NCBI RefSeq assembly: GCF_914271545.1
Contig: NZ_CAJZAH010000005.1
Location: 210,488-274,487, forward strand
Length of the DNA: 64,000 nt
Direction of reading: 5' to 3'
From: Cupriavidus respiraculi
GTDB lineage: Bacteria > Pseudomonadota > Gammaproteobacteria > Burkholderiales > Burkholderiaceae
Both the position numbers and the translations under genes were made by a program. This document shows, one piece after another, positions 10,523 through 20,590 of the stretch. Under the pieces are notes generated by a model. The model was not told the DNA's origin, did not search any database, and was given only the letters and a program-made list of their open reading frames with translations. The stretch's first letter is position 1, and each line of letters starts with the position of its first letter.

Positions 10523-11707
10523 ATGCGTCGCATCACCGTTCTCGGCGCCACCGGTTCCATCGGCGACAGCACGCTTGACGTGGTCAGGCGCCATCCCGAG
10601 CGGTATGCCATTCACGCGCTGACGGCGCACAGCCAGGCCGACAAGCTGGCCCGGCGCTGCATCGAATTCCGTCCCGCCCGCGCGGTGGTCGGCACGCCCG
10701 AGGCGGCCGCCACGCTCGAGACGTTGCTGCGCGCGGCCGGCGTGCCGACCGACGTGTCGCACGGCGAGGATGCGTTGGCGGAAGTGGCGGCGGACGACGG
10801 CGCCGATACCGTGATGGCCGCCATCGTGGGCGCCGCCGGGCTGCGGCCGACGCTCGCCGCCGCCCGCGCCGGCAAGCGCGTGCTGCTGGCCAACAAGGAA
10901 GCGCTGGTGATGTCCGGCCGCATCTTCATGGACGCGGTGCGCGAGCACGGCGCCACGCTGCTGCCGATCGACAGCGAGCACAACGCCGTGTTCCAGTGCC
11001 TGCCCGCCGACGATCCGCGCTACTGCGCCGGCGTGTCGCGGGTAATGCTGACCGCGTCGGGCGGCCCGTTCCGCACGCGCGAGCCGTCCACGCTGCACGA
11101 CATCTCCCCCGACGAGGCCTGCGCCCATCCCAACTGGGTGATGGGGCGCAAGATCTCGGTGGACTCGGCGACGATGATGAACAAGGGCCTGGAGGTCATC
11201 GAGGCCCACTGGCTGTTCGGCGCGCCGGCCGAGCGCATCGAGGTGCTGATCCACCCGCAGAGCATCGTGCATTCGATGGTCGCCTATGCGGACGGCTCGG
11301 TGCTGGCGCAGCTCGGCAATCCCGACATGCGGACCCCCATCGCCTACGGTCTCGCCTATCCCGAGCGCATCGACGCCGGCGTGACGCCGCTGGACCTCGC
11401 CCGCGCCGGCACCCTGAGCTTCGAGACGCCCGACCTGTCCCGTTTTCCCTGCCTGGGCCTGGCCTTCGACGCGCTGCGCGCGGCGGGCGTGGCGCCCGCC
11501 GTGCTGAACGCGGCGAACGAAATCGCCGTCGAGGCCTTCCTGCGCAAGGCCATCCGGTTCACCGACATCGCCGCCATCGTCGCGCGGGTGCTCGAGCGCG
11601 CCGCGCAGCCCGCCGACGCCGCGGCCTCGCTGGAAGGCGTGCTCGCTGCCGACGCCGAGGCGCGCCGGCTGGCCCGCTCGCTGCTGCCGGCCGGGGCGCT
11701 GTCCTGA
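10523..11707 (+). CDS. dxr: 1-deoxy-D-xylulose 5-phosphate reductoisomerase
   Basis: Converts DXP to MEP with NADPH, the committed step of the non-mevalonate isoprenoid pathway. The 394-residue protein has the NADPH loop GATGSIG at 8-14, the metal ligands Asp150 and Glu152 in [15 protein letters not shown], and the conserved SGGPFRT and [24 protein letters not shown] 10523 is chosen; an in-frame GTG at 10508 overlapping the cdsA stop is an alternative. Its position next to uppS places isoprenoid supply in the envelope operon. Confidence 0.97.
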   Translation: MRRITVLGATGSIGDSTLDVVRRHPERYAIHALTAHSQADKLARRCIEFRPARAVVGTPEAAATLETLLRAAGVPTDVSHGEDALAEVAADDGADTVMAAIVGAAGLRPTLAAARAGKRVLLANKEALVMSGRIFMDAVREHGATLLPIDSEHNAVFQCLPADDPRYCAGVSRVMLTASGGPFRTREPSTLHDISPDEACAHPNWVMGRKISVDSATMMNKGLEVIEAHWLFGAPAERIEVLIHPQSIVHSMVAYADGSVLAQLGNPDMRTPIAYGLAYPERIDAGVTPLDLARAGTLSFETPDLSRFPCLGLAFDALRAAGVAPAVLNAANEIAVEAFLRKAIRFTDIAAIVARVLERAAQPADAAASLEGVLAADAEARRLARSLLPAGALS

Positions 11708-11785
11708 CCCGCGCGGGCCGCCACCACGCCACCGCCGTGGCAGCCAGCATCCACCGATAGCACCAAAGGCCAAGCCGAACCCGTC

Positions 11786-13162
11786 ATGCAAACCGTCCTC
11801 GCCTTTGTCGCCGCACTGTGCATCCTGATCTATGTGCACGAGATGGGCCACTATCTTGCCGCGCGCGCGTGCGGCGTCAAAGTGCTGCGTTTCTCGATCG
11901 GCTTCGGCCGTCCGCTGCTGCGCTGGGTCTCGAAGAACCGCGACCGGACCGAATGGACCATCGCCGCGATCCCGCTCGGCGGCTACGTCAAGATGCTCGA
12001 CGAGCGCGAGCGCGACCCGGTCCACGATCCCGCCATCGACCCGGCCGAACTCTCGCGCTCCTTCAACCGCCAGCCGGTCGGCAAGCGCTTCGCCATCGTG
12101 GCCGCGGGCCCGTTCGCCAACTTCCTGCTCGCGGTGGTGCTGTACTTCACGCTGTTCGCGGGCGGCATGCAGGAGCCCGCGCCCATCGTGTCGGCGCCGC
12201 CGGCGGGCAGCGTGGCCGCGCAGGGCGGCCTGCGCGACGGCGACCGCGTGCTGTCGCTGACCGCCAATGGCGAAACCGAGACGGTCCGCTCGTGGAACGA
12301 CCTGCGCATGGCGGTCTTCGCCCAGGGCTTCGGCGATGCCGCCGCCACGCTGCGCGTGCGCGGCGCCGACGACGCGGAGCGGGATGTCGCGCTGTCGCGC
12401 CTGCCCAATACCGGCGGCAATCCCGAGCAGGACCCGCTGGCCACGCTGGGCCTGGCGCTCAAGGGCGGCCCCGTCACGGTCAGCGAGGTGCTGGAGAATT
12501 CCGCGGCCGCGCGGGCCGGCCTGCGCCAGGGCGACCGCGTCGTGGCTTTCGAGGGCAAGCCGCTGTCGCAGGCCGGCGAACTGATCCGGGCGGTGCGGGC
12601 AAGCCCCGGCGCCGACGCGGTGCTCGGCATCGAGCGCGACGGCAAGGCGCTGGACGTCAGCGTGAAGCTCGATACGGTGCCCGGCCAGGATGGGGCCAGC
12701 GCCGGCAAGCTCGGCGCCGCGCTGTCGCAGGCGGTCAAGATGGAACTGGTCCGCTACGGGCCGGTGGAGGCGCTGTCCCGCGCGGCCGGCCAGGTGTGGA
12801 GCACCAGCGTGCTGTCGCTGAAGCTGCTGGGCAAGATGCTGGTGGGCCAGGCCTCGCTGCAGAACCTGAGCGGGCCGCTGACCGTGGCCGATTATGCGGG
12901 CAAGGCGGCCAACCTCGGGTGGCAGCCGTTTATCGGCTTTCTGGCGCTGGTCAGCGTGAGCCTGGGCGTCTTGAATTTGTTACCCATTCCGGTATTGGAT
13001 GGGGGGCATTTGCTGTATTATTGCGTGGAATTTTTGACAGGCAGGCCTGTTCCAGATCACTGGCAGGCTGTGCTGCAGAAGGTCGGCATCGCCTGCATCC
13101 TGCTCCTGACTTCGCTCGCCTTGTTCAATGACGTCAGCCGCCTGTTTCTGGCTCGAAGCTAA
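11786..13162 (+). CDS. rseP: RIP site-2 zinc metalloprotease, sigma-E stress pathway
   Basis: Intramembrane protease that cuts the anti-sigma factor RseA during envelope stress. The 458 residues show the zinc motif HEMGH (His18, Glu19, His22) in the first membrane helix. Two PDZ domains follow (about 115-200 and 210-290). A C-terminal membrane helix carries the third-ligand motif PIPVLDGGHL near 400-410. Codons 396-428 (12971-13070) are unusually rich in rare A/T-ending and TTG codons compared with the rest of the gene. It is directly upstream of bamA, as in E. coli. Confidence 0.96.
   Translation: MQTVLAFVAALCILIYVHEMGHYLAARACGVKVLRFSIGFGRPLLRWVSKNRDRTEWTIAAIPLGGYVKMLDERERDPVHDPAIDPAELSRSFNRQPVGKRFAIVAAGPFANFLLAVVLYFTLFAGGMQEPAPIVSAPPAGSVAAQGGLRDGDRVLSLTANGETETVRSWNDLRMAVFAQGFGDAAATLRVRGADDAERDVALSRLPNTGGNPEQDPLATLGLALKGGPVTVSEVLENSAAARAGLRQGDRVVAFEGKPLSQAGELIRAVRASPGADAVLGIERDGKALDVSVKLDTVPGQDGASAGKLGAALSQAVKMELVRYGPVEALSRAAGQVWSTSVLSLKLLGKMLVGQASLQNLSGPLTVADYAGKAANLGWQPFIGFLALVSVSLGVLNLLPIPVLDGGHLLYYCVEFLTGRPVPDHWQAVLQKVGIACILLLTSLALFNDVSRLFLARS
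13027..13056 (+). promoter_or_regulatory. Possible sigma-E-type promoter for bamA inside rseP
   Basis: GGAATTT (13027-13033) differs by one base from the sigma-E -35 box GGAACTT. It is followed, after 16 bp, by TTCCAGA, a weak -10 match. It lies in the rare-codon patch of rseP about 240 bp before bamA. In E. coli sigma-E promoters for bamA lie in the same place. An exact TTGACA at 13034-13039 has no matching -10 box. Confidence 0.25.
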
Positions 13163-13294
13163 AAAGCCAGAAACCCGAGTGGGCGGCGGTACGGCCGCGT
13201 CGCTCGATGCCGCCGGCCGGCACGGCATGAACGGGGCCAAGCCCGGCGAAACATCAGAGCCAAATCCTGCATGGAATCAAAGAGGGGATCAAGA

Positions 13295-15595
13295 TTGATC
13301 AGACATAAGCGCATCTCGCTTAGCATGCTGGCGAGTGCCATCATCGCGGCCTGGACACCAGCGAGTTGGGCCGCGGATCCATTCGTCGTCAGGGATATTC
13401 GCGTTGAAGGGCTGCAGCGCGTCGAACCGGGCACCGTGTTCGGTTATCTCCCGGTCAAGGTCGGCGAAACGTTTACCGACGACAAGGGCGCCGATGCCAT
13501 TCGCGCGCTGTATAACACCGGCTTCTTCAAGGATGTGCAGATCCGTGCGGAAGACGGTGTGCTGGTGGTGCAGGTGGAGGAGCGCCCGGCCATCTCGCAG
13601 CTCGAGTTCGTCGGCATCAAGGAATTCGACAAGGACACGCTGCGCCGTTCGCTGCGCGCGGTCGGCGTCGCCGAGGCCCGCTATTACGACAAGGCCCTGA
13701 TCGACAAGGCCGAGCAGGAGCTCAAGCGCCAGTACGTCGCGCGCGGCTACTACGCGGCCGACGTGCAGACCACGATCACCCCGGTGGACCGCAACCGCGT
13801 CTCGGTGGTGTTCAACGTCGACGAAGGTCCGGTCGCCAAGATCCGCCAGATCAATATCGTCGGCAACAAGGCCTTCAAGGAAGGCACGCTGCGCGACGAG
13901 ATGCAGCTGTCCACGCCGAACTGGCTGTCCTGGTACACCAAGAACGACCTGTACTCGAAGCAGAAGCTGACGGCCGACCTGGAAGCACTGCGCTCGTTCT
14001 ACCTGAACCGCGGCTATCTGGAATTCGCCATCGAGTCCACCCAGGTCTCGATCACGCCGGACAAGAAGGACATCTTCCTGACGCTGAACATCAAGGAAGG
14101 CGAGCAGTACAAGGTGTCCGACATCCGCCTCGCCGGCGAACTGCTCGGCAAGCAGGAGGAAATGGAGAAGCTGCTGCAGCTGAAGAAGGGCGAGATCTTC
14201 TCGTCGGAGAAGCTGACGCAGAGCACCAAGGCCATCACCGACCTGCTGGGCACCTACGGCTACGCGTTCACCACGATCAACCCGCAGCCGCAGATCGACC
14301 AGGCCAACCGCGAAGTCGCGCTGACGCTGATGGTGGATCCGGGCCGCCGCGTCTATGTGCGCCGCGTCAACGTGGTCGGCAACAGCAAGACGCGCGACGA
14401 GGTGGTGCGCCGCGAAATGCGCCAGATGGAAAGCTCGTGGTTCGACAGCGAAAAGCTGACGCAATCGCAGGCGCGCATCAACCGGACCGGCTACTTCACC
14501 GACACCAACATCACCACCGAGGACGTGCCGGGCGCGCCCGACCAGGTCGATGTGAACGTCAACGTGACCGAGAAGCCGACCGGCCAGATCAGCCTGGGCC
14601 TGGGCTTCTCGTCCACCGACAAGCTGGTGCTGCAGGCCGGCCTGCGCCAGGACAACGTGTTCGGTTCGGGCACCAGCCTGGGCCTGGATGTGAACACCGC
14701 CAAGTCCTTCCGCACGATCTCGCTGACGCAGTACGACCCGTACTTCACGGTGGACGGCATCAGCCGCTCGACCGACGTGTACTACCGCACGTCGCGTCCG
14801 CTGTACTACACGGGCGACCAGGACTACCGCATCGTCTCCGCCGGCGGTGGCTTCAAGTTCGGCGTGCCGTTCTCGGAAAACGATACCGTGTTCTTCGGCA
14901 TCGGCTTCGAGCGGACCGAGCTGACGGTGTCGAACAACACGCCGATCCAGTACCAGAACTGGGTCCGCGAGAACGGCGACGTCACCAACAACTTCCCGTT
15001 CACCATCGGCTGGGCGCGCGATCGCCGCGACAGCGCGCTGATTCCGACCAAGGGCCCGTATACGCAGGCCAACCTCGAAATCGGCCTGCCGGGCATCGGC
15101 GATACGCAGTACTATCGCGCCACCCTGCAGCAGCAGTACTTCTACCCGCTGTCCAAGGCCTTCACGCTGGCGTTCAACGGCGAAGTGGCCTACGGCCACG
15201 GCTACGCCGGCAAGGACTTCCCGGTGTTCAAGTACTTCTACGCAGGCGGTATCGGTTCGGTGCGGGGCTATCAGACCAGCACGCTGGGTCCGAAGGACCA
15301 GAACGGCAACCCGATCGGTGGTGCCTCGAAGATGATCGGTAACATCGAATTCATCTTCCCGCTGCCGGGCTCCGGCGTCGACCGCACGCTGCGCCTGTTC
15401 ACGTTCTTCGACTTCGGTAACGTGTACCAGGAAGGCGAGGCGCCGCGCTTCAGCGACCTGAAGTACTCGACCGGTATCGGCATGTCGTGGCTGTCGCCGA
15501 TCGGCCCGCTGAAGGTCAGCATGGGTTTCCCGCTGAAGAAGGACGAGACCGACAAGGTCCAGCGCTTCCAGTTCCAGATCGGCACGGCGTTCTGA
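13295..15595 (+). CDS. bamA: Outer-membrane protein assembly factor BamA (Omp85)
   Basis: Core of the machine that folds beta-barrel proteins into the outer membrane. It has a basic start followed by a signal peptide ending SWA|ADPF, five POTRA domains (to about residue 430), and a 16-strand barrel ending in aromatic Phe (QFQIGTAF). The TTG at 13295 is preferred over ATG 13271: GAGGGG lies seven bases before the TTG, while the ATG has no ribosome-binding site. The TTG gives a normal signal peptide (766 residues; 774 with the ATG). The barrel motif GGIGSVRGYQ (the VRGF/Y tip) is present. skp follows 13 bp later. Confidence 0.97.
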   Translation: MIRHKRISLSMLASAIIAAWTPASWAADPFVVRDIRVEGLQRVEPGTVFGYLPVKVGETFTDDKGADAIRALYNTGFFKDVQIRAEDGVLVVQVEERPAISQLEFVGIKEFDKDTLRRSLRAVGVAEARYYDKALIDKAEQELKRQYVARGYYAADVQTTITPVDRNRVSVVFNVDEGPVAKIRQINIVGNKAFKEGTLRDEMQLSTPNWLSWYTKNDLYSKQKLTADLEALRSFYLNRGYLEFAIESTQVSITPDKKDIFLTLNIKEGEQYKVSDIRLAGELLGKQEEMEKLLQLKKGEIFSSEKLTQSTKAITDLLGTYGYAFTTINPQPQIDQANREVALTLMVDPGRRVYVRRVNVVGNSKTRDEVVRREMRQMESSWFDSEKLTQSQARINRTGYFTDTNITTEDVPGAPDQVDVNVNVTEKPTGQISLGLGFSSTDKLVLQAGLRQDNVFGSGTSLGLDVNTAKSFRTISLTQYDPYFTVDGISRSTDVYYRTSRPLYYTGDQDYRIVSAGGGFKFGVPFSENDTVFFGIGFERTELTVSNNTPIQYQNWVRENGDVTNNFPFTIGWARDRRDSALIPTKGPYTQANLEIGLPGIGDTQYYRATLQQQYFYPLSKAFTLAFNGEVAYGHGYAGKDFPVFKYFYAGGIGSVRGYQTSTLGPKDQNGNPIGGASKMIGNIEFIFPLPGSGVDRTLRLFTFFDFGNVYQEGEAPRFSDLKYSTGIGMSWLSPIGPLKVSMGFPLKKDETDKVQRFQFQIGTAF

Positions 15596-15608
15596 CCAGG
15601 ATAGATTC

Positions 15609-16133
15609 ATGAGACAAGCGAAACCTTTGATCCAATCCCTGGCCTTTGCCATGGCCGCCGGCGCGATCGCCGCGGCCACCCCGGCACTGGCGCAGGAAGC
15701 GCGCATTGCCGCGGTCAATTCCGAACGCATCCTGCGCGATTCGCAGCCCGCCAAGGCGGCGCAGGTCAAGCTGGAACAGGAATTCTCCAAGCGCGACCGC
15801 GAGCTGCAGGACATGGCCCAGAAGATCAAGGGCATGGCCGACAAGCTCGACAAGGACACGGCCGTGCTGGCCGACGCCGATCGCCAGCGCCGCCAGCGCG
15901 AGCTGGCCGACCTGGATCGCGAGTTCCAGCGCAAGCAGCGCGAATTCCGCGAAGACCTGAACCAGCGCCGCAACGAGGAACTGGCCCAGGTGCTGGAGCG
16001 CGCCAACCGCGTGATCCGCCAGATCGCCGAACAGCGCAAGTACGACCTGATCGTGCAGGAAGCTGTTTACGTGAATCCTCGCATCGACATTACCGACGAT
16101 GTGATGAAAGCCCTGAACGCCGGCGGCAAGTAA
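15609..16133 (+). CDS. skp: Periplasmic chaperone Skp/OmpH
   Basis: Carries unfolded outer-membrane proteins across the periplasm to the Bam complex. The 174-residue precursor has a clear signal peptide ending ALA|QEARIA. A long charged coiled coil follows (about 45-135, rich in Glu, Lys, Arg and Gln), which forms the tentacles in known structures, and a short C-terminal body segment contains YDLIVQEAVYVNPRIDIT. The order bamA-skp-lpxD-fabZ is the classic envelope block. Confidence 0.95.
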   Translation: MRQAKPLIQSLAFAMAAGAIAAATPALAQEARIAAVNSERILRDSQPAKAAQVKLEQEFSKRDRELQDMAQKIKGMADKLDKDTAVLADADRQRRQRELADLDREFQRKQREFREDLNQRRNEELAQVLERANRVIRQIAEQRKYDLIVQEAVYVNPRIDITDDVMKALNAGGK

Positions 16134-16167
16134 GCCGCCAGCGTTCGCCGTTCAAGGAAGTACCGCG

Positions 16168-17274
16168 ATGAATACACCCACACTGGGTCAGCTCGCCACC
16201 GATACCGGCGCGCACGTTGTGGGTGACGCCACCCTGGCCGTGCGCGGGCTCGCGCCGCTGGACCAGGCGGCCGGCGACCAGCTTTCCTTCCTCTCCAATC
16301 CCCTGTACCTGCCGCAGGCGCTGTCCTCCGGCGCCGGCGCCATCATCGTGTCGCCGGCCGATCTCGCGCAGATCCGGGAGCAGGGCGGGGCGGACGGCCG
16401 CAGCTGGCTCGTGGCGGACAAGCCGTATGTGTGTTTCGCACACATCGCGCAGCAGTTCGACCGCGCCGCCAATCACGATCCCCGCACCGGCATCGATCCG
16501 CGCGCCAGCGTGGCGCCCGATGCCGTGGTGCCGGCCTCCTGTTTCATCGGCCCGAACGTGGTGATCGAGCGCGGTGCCCGGCTCGGCGAGCGGGTCCGCA
16601 TCCTGGCCAACGGCTATGTCGGTGCCGGTGCCAGCATTGGCGACGACACGCTGTTGTATGCCAATGTCTCGGTCTACCATGGCTGCGTGATCGGCGCGCG
16701 CTGCATCCTGCATAGCGGCGCGGTGATTGGCGCGGACGGCTTCGGCTTTGCGCCCGATATCCGGCCCGATGGGATGTCGTTCGTCAAGATCCCGCAGGTT
16801 GGACGCGCGGTGCTGGGCGACGACGTGGAGATCGGCGCGAACACGGCCATCGACCGCGGCGCCATGGGCGATACCGTGATCGAGGAAGGTTGCAAGCTCG
16901 ACAACCAGGTCCAGATCGCGCACAACGTGCGGGTCGGCGCGCATTCGGTCATCGCCGGCTGCGCGGCCGTCGCGGGCAGCACCAAGATCGGCCGTTTCTG
17001 CATGATCGGCGGGTCGGCCAACTTTGCCGGCCACCTGACTATCGCCGACCGCACCACGGTGTCGGGCGGCACCTCGATCACCAAGTCCATTACGAAGCCG
17101 GGTGGCCATTTCACCAGCGTGTTCCCCTTCCTGCCGCATGGCGAATGGGAGCGCAACGCCGCCATCGTGCGCGGGCTGTCGAAGCTGCGCGAGCGCGTGG
17201 TGCAGCTCGAGAAGCGCCTGCGTGGCCAAGGCCCCGGACCCACTACCCAGAATACCGAAGAGAAATCGTCATGA
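16168..17274 (+). CDS. lpxD: UDP-3-O-(3-hydroxyacyl)glucosamine N-acyltransferase
   Basis: Third step of lipid A synthesis, adding the second hydroxyacyl chain from acyl-ACP. The 368 residues comprise an N-terminal uridine-binding domain (about 1-100), a left-handed beta-helix of hexapeptide repeats (about 105-320) with the catalytic His252 in [10 protein letters not shown], and a C-terminal helix. The stop codon overlaps the fabZ start by four bases (ATGA), suggesting coupled translation. Confidence 0.96.
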   Translation: MNTPTLGQLATDTGAHVVGDATLAVRGLAPLDQAAGDQLSFLSNPLYLPQALSSGAGAIIVSPADLAQIREQGGADGRSWLVADKPYVCFAHIAQQFDRAANHDPRTGIDPRASVAPDAVVPASCFIGPNVVIERGARLGERVRILANGYVGAGASIGDDTLLYANVSVYHGCVIGARCILHSGAVIGADGFGFAPDIRPDGMSFVKIPQVGRAVLGDDVEIGANTAIDRGAMGDTVIEEGCKLDNQVQIAHNVRVGAHSVIAGCAAVAGSTKIGRFCMIGGSANFAGHLTIADRTTVSGGTSITKSITKPGGHFTSVFPFLPHGEWERNAAIVRGLSKLRERVVQLEKRLRGQGPGPTTQNTEEKSS

Positions 17275-17723
17275 GCCCCGTCGACATCGATATCCGCAAG
17301 ATCCTGAAACTGCTGCCGCATCGCTATCCGATGCTGCTGGTGGACCGCGTGCTGGAACTTGAGCCGCAGAAATGCATCAAGACCCTGAAGAACGTGACCA
17401 TCAACGAGCCGTATTTCATGGGTCACTTTCCCGAACAGCCGGTGATGCCGGGCGTGATGATCCTGGAAGCGCTCGCGCAGTCGGCCGGCCTGCTGACGTT
17501 CGGCGCCGACATGGAGCGCAAGGAAGGCGCGCTGTATTACTTCGTGGGCATCGACGGCGCGCGTTTCAAGCAGGTCGTCTACCCGGGCGACCAGCTGCAC
17601 ATGACGGTATCGGTCGAGCGCTATATCCGCGGCATCTGGAAATTCAAGGCCTTCGCCACCGTCGACGACAAGGTCGCCTGCGAAGCCGAACTGATGTGTA
17701 CCGTCAAGCAGGCCGACGCCTGA
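17271..17723 (+). CDS. fabZ: 3-hydroxyacyl-[ACP] dehydratase FabZ
   Basis: Dehydrates 3-hydroxyacyl-ACP in fatty acid elongation and competes with LpxA/LpxD for the same substrate pool. The 150-residue hotdog-fold protein has catalytic His52 in [13 protein letters not shown] and Glu66 in ILEALAQ, the standard 14-residue spacing. It starts at ATG 17271, overlapping the lpxD stop. Confidence 0.97.
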   Translation: MSPVDIDIRKILKLLPHRYPMLLVDRVLELEPQKCIKTLKNVTINEPYFMGHFPEQPVMPGVMILEALAQSAGLLTFGADMERKEGALYYFVGIDGARFKQVVYPGDQLHMTVSVERYIRGIWKFKAFATVDDKVACEAELMCTVKQADA

Positions 17724-17726
17724 CGC

Positions 17727-17749
17727 CGGCGTGCCGCGGCGGCACGCCG
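17727..17749 (+). repeat. Intergenic hairpin between fabZ and lpxA
   Basis: CGGCGTGCC and GGCACGCCG form a 9-bp perfect stem with a 5-nt loop, directly behind the fabZ stop. No T run follows. It may be an mRNA processing or stability element in the operon; the role is unknown. Confidence 0.4.
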
Positions 17750-17796
17750 CGCGGCACCGGCACGGACACCCGACCTCAGACCCTAGGACAGCACGC

Positions 17797-18600
17797 ATGA
17801 CGCAAATCCATCCCACCGCACTGGTCGACCCGAAAGCGGAACTGGCCTCCGACGTGACCGTCGGCCCGTTCTCCATCGTCGGTCCCAACGTGCGAATTGG
17901 CAGCGGCACGCAGATCGGCGCGCACAGCACGGTGGAAGGCCATACCACCATCGGCGCGGACAACCGCATCGGACCCTATGCTTCGGTCGGCGGCATGCCG
18001 CAGGACATGAAGTACCGCGACGAGCCGACCCGGCTGCTGATCGGCGACCGCAACCGCATCCGCGAATTCACCACGATCCACACCGGCACGGTGCAGGACG
18101 AGGGCGTGACCAGCATCGGCGACGACAACTGGATCATGGCCTACGTGCACATCGCGCACGATTGCCGCGTGGGCAACCACACCGTGTTCTCCAGCAATGC
18201 GCAGATCGCCGGCCACGTGCAGGTGGGCGACTGGGCCATCCTGGGCGGCATGAGCGGCGTGCACCAGTTCGTGCGCATCGGCGACCATGCCATGCTGGGC
18301 GGCGCCTCGGCGCTGGTGCAGGACGTGCCGCCGTTCGTCATCGCGGCCAGCGACAAGAACGGCAACAAGGCCACGCCGCACGGCGTCAACGTCGAAGGGC
18401 TGCGCCGCCGCGGCTTCGATGCCGGCCAGATCGCCGCGCTGCGCCAGGCCTACAAGCTGCTTTACAAGTCGGATCTGAGCTTCGAGACGGCACAGGCCGA
18501 GATCGGCCAGCTGATCGCGCAGTCGGACGCCGGCGCCGGCAAGCCGCTGCGCGCCTTCCTCGACTTCCTTGCCGCGACGCAGCGCGGCATCGTCCGCTGA
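17797..18600 (+). CDS. lpxA: UDP-N-acetylglucosamine acyltransferase
   Basis: First step of lipid A synthesis, acylating UDP-GlcNAc at O-3. The 267-residue protein is mostly a left-handed beta-helix of hexapeptide repeats, with the catalytic His121 in [13 protein letters not shown] and the [13 protein letters not shown] motif. A C-terminal helical domain starts near residue 190 ([16 protein letters not shown]). It starts at ATG 17797, 73 bp after fabZ. Confidence 0.97.
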   Translation: MTQIHPTALVDPKAELASDVTVGPFSIVGPNVRIGSGTQIGAHSTVEGHTTIGADNRIGPYASVGGMPQDMKYRDEPTRLLIGDRNRIREFTTIHTGTVQDEGVTSIGDDNWIMAYVHIAHDCRVGNHTVFSSNAQIAGHVQVGDWAILGGMSGVHQFVRIGDHAMLGGASALVQDVPPFVIAASDKNGNKATPHGVNVEGLRRRGFDAGQIAALRQAYKLLYKSDLSFETAQAEIGQLIAQSDAGAGKPLRAFLDFLAATQRGIVR

Positions 18601-18614
18601 TTCCGGGCCACGCC

Positions 18615-19826
18615 ATGTCGGACCCGATCCCGCCCATGGCGGTCGCCTCGCCGGGGCAGCCGGCCTCGCTGCACGGCACCGTCGCGATGGTGGCGGGAGA
18701 GGCCTCCGGCGACCTGCTGGCCTCGCTGCTGCTGGCAGGATTGAAGGCGCGCCTGTCCGACTCGGTCAACTATGCCGGCATCGGCGGCCAGCGCATGATG
18801 GCGCAGGGCTTCGTGTCGCACTGGCCGATGGAGACGCTGTCGGTCAACGGCTATGTGGAGGTGCTGGGCTCGCTGCGGGAAATCCTCGCCACGCGCCGCG
18901 CCATCCGCGACCGCCTGCTTGCCGAGCCGCCGCTGTGCTTCATCGGCGTGGACGCACCGGACTTCAACTTCGGCCTGGAAGTGCCGCTGCGGCGCGCCGG
19001 CATCCCGGTGGTGCACTTCGTCAGCCCGTCGATCTGGGCCTGGCGCGGCGGCCGCATCCGCACCATCGCGCGCGCGGTCGACCATATCCTGTGCCTGTTC
19101 CCGTTCGAGCCGGAAATCTACGCCAAGGCCGGAATTGCCGCGACCTACGTCGGGCACCCGCTGGCCGACGTGATCCCGATGGTGCCCGACACCATGGGCG
19201 CCCGGGCGCGCCTGGGCCTGCCCGCCGGGCGGCGCGTGGTCGCGGTGTTGCCGGGCAGCCGCCAGTCCGAGGTGCGCAATCTCGGCGCGACCTTCTTCGC
19301 CGCGATGGCACGCATGCAGCGCATGGATAGTGCGCTGACCTTTGTGGTCCCGGCCGCCAGCCCGCCGCTGCGCGCCATCATCGAGGGCCTGCATGCGCAG
19401 CATCCCGAGGTGGATGTGACCATCGTGGACGGCCAGTCGCATACGGTGATGGAGGCCGCCGACGTGGTGCTGCTCGCCAGCGGCACCGCGACGCTGGAGG
19501 CGGCGCTGTACAAGAAACCGATGGTCATCTCGTACAAGGTGCCCTGGCTGACCGCGCAGATCATGAAGCGCCAGGGCTATCTTCCGTATGTCGGACTGCC
19601 TAATATTCTTTCCGGACGCTTCGTCGTGCCCGAACTGCTGCAGGACGATGCCACGCCCGACGCGCTTGCCCGCGAGACGCTGCTGCAGCTGAACGACGAG
19701 AGCAACGGCGCCTTTCTCCGCGAACATTTCACGCAGATGCACCAGACGCTCCAGCGCAATACCGCCGACCTCGCGGCCAATGTCGTCGTGGACCTGATGG
19801 CCGCCCGGGCCGGGGCGGGCCGCTGA
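18615..19826 (+). CDS. lpxB: Lipid-A-disaccharide synthase
   Basis: Glycosyltransferase joining lipid X and UDP-diacylglucosamine into the lipid A disaccharide, family GT19. The 403 residues contain the family motifs [19 protein letters not shown] near the N-terminus, [24 protein letters not shown] and [13 protein letters not shown]. The start at ATG 18615 adds about 25 residues before the conserved domain. The stop TGA shares its last base with the rnhB ATG. Confidence 0.97.
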   Translation: MSDPIPPMAVASPGQPASLHGTVAMVAGEASGDLLASLLLAGLKARLSDSVNYAGIGGQRMMAQGFVSHWPMETLSVNGYVEVLGSLREILATRRAIRDRLLAEPPLCFIGVDAPDFNFGLEVPLRRAGIPVVHFVSPSIWAWRGGRIRTIARAVDHILCLFPFEPEIYAKAGIAATYVGHPLADVIPMVPDTMGARARLGLPAGRRVVAVLPGSRQSEVRNLGATFFAAMARMQRMDSALTFVVPAASPPLRAIIEGLHAQHPEVDVTIVDGQSHTVMEAADVVLLASGTATLEAALYKKPMVISYKVPWLTAQIMKRQGYLPYVGLPNILSGRFVVPELLQDDATPDALARETLLQLNDESNGAFLREHFTQMHQTLQRNTADLAANVVVDLMAARAGAGR

Positions 19827-20566
19827 TGGCGCGCCGCGGGTCCGCCCAGGCATCGGCGCAACTCGGGCTCGAGCTGTCGCCTGCCGCCGCCGCCGTCCAG
19901 CGCCGCTGCGGCGTGGACGAAGCGGGCCGCGGGCCGCTGGCCGGGCCGGTATTCGCGGCGGCCGTGGTGCTGAACCCGAAACGCCCGATCCGGGGGCTGG
20001 CGGACTCCAAGATCCTCACGGCGAAACGGCGCGAGGAACTGTACGAGCAGATCTGCGAGCGTGCGCTGGCCTGGCATATCGCCCAGGCGTCGGTCGAGGA
20101 GATCGACACGCTCAATATCCTGCACGCCACCATGCTGGCCATGCAGCGCGCGGTGCAGGGACTGGCCGCCAGCGGCTGCACACCTGACCTGGTGCAGGTG
20201 GACGGCAATCGCTGCCCGCAGGTGCCGTATCCGGTCGAGGCCGTGGTCAAGGGCGATGCGCTGGTCAAGTCGATCTCGGCCGCCTCCATCCTCGCCAAGG
20301 TCGCGCGCGACCGCGAACTGCTGACGCTGCACGCGATGTTCCCGCAGTACGGCTTCGATTCCCATGTGGGCTACGGCACGCCGCAGCATCTGGCCGCGCT
20401 GGCCGAATTCGGCGCCACGCCGCATCACCGCCGCTCGTTTGCGCCGGTGCGGGAGGCGCTGAGCCGCACCCCCGCCACGATGGCCGCGATGCTGGCTGCG
20501 GGCGAGCCGACCTCGTCGCTGGCAACCTTGCCGGCACTGTCGCCCGAAGCCGATTCGGCCTGGTAA
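19826..20566 (+). CDS. rnhB: Ribonuclease HII
   Basis: Removes ribonucleotides and RNA primers from DNA. The 246-residue protein contains the catalytic pair in [15 protein letters not shown] (Asp31, Glu32), then LADSKIL and the [15 protein letters not shown] block. The first 28 residues and the last 40 are variable. TGATG coupling to lpxB suggests translational linkage; lpxB-rnhB adjacency is common in proteobacteria. Confidence 0.96.
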   Translation: MARRGSAQASAQLGLELSPAAAAVQRRCGVDEAGRGPLAGPVFAAAVVLNPKRPIRGLADSKILTAKRREELYEQICERALAWHIAQASVEEIDTLNILHATMLAMQRAVQGLAASGCTPDLVQVDGNRCPQVPYPVEAVVKGDALVKSISAASILAKVARDRELLTLHAMFPQYGFDSHVGYGTPQHLAALAEFGATPHHRRSFAPVREALSRTPATMAAMLAAGEPTSSLATLPALSPEADSAW

Positions 20567-20590
20567 CCGCAGTCCCATCCCCAAGCCCCC

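Noticed and set aside
12981-13062. Sigma-70 promoter based on exact TTGACA at 13034-13039
   Set aside because: No -10 hexamer at 16-18 bp spacing matches more than two bases.
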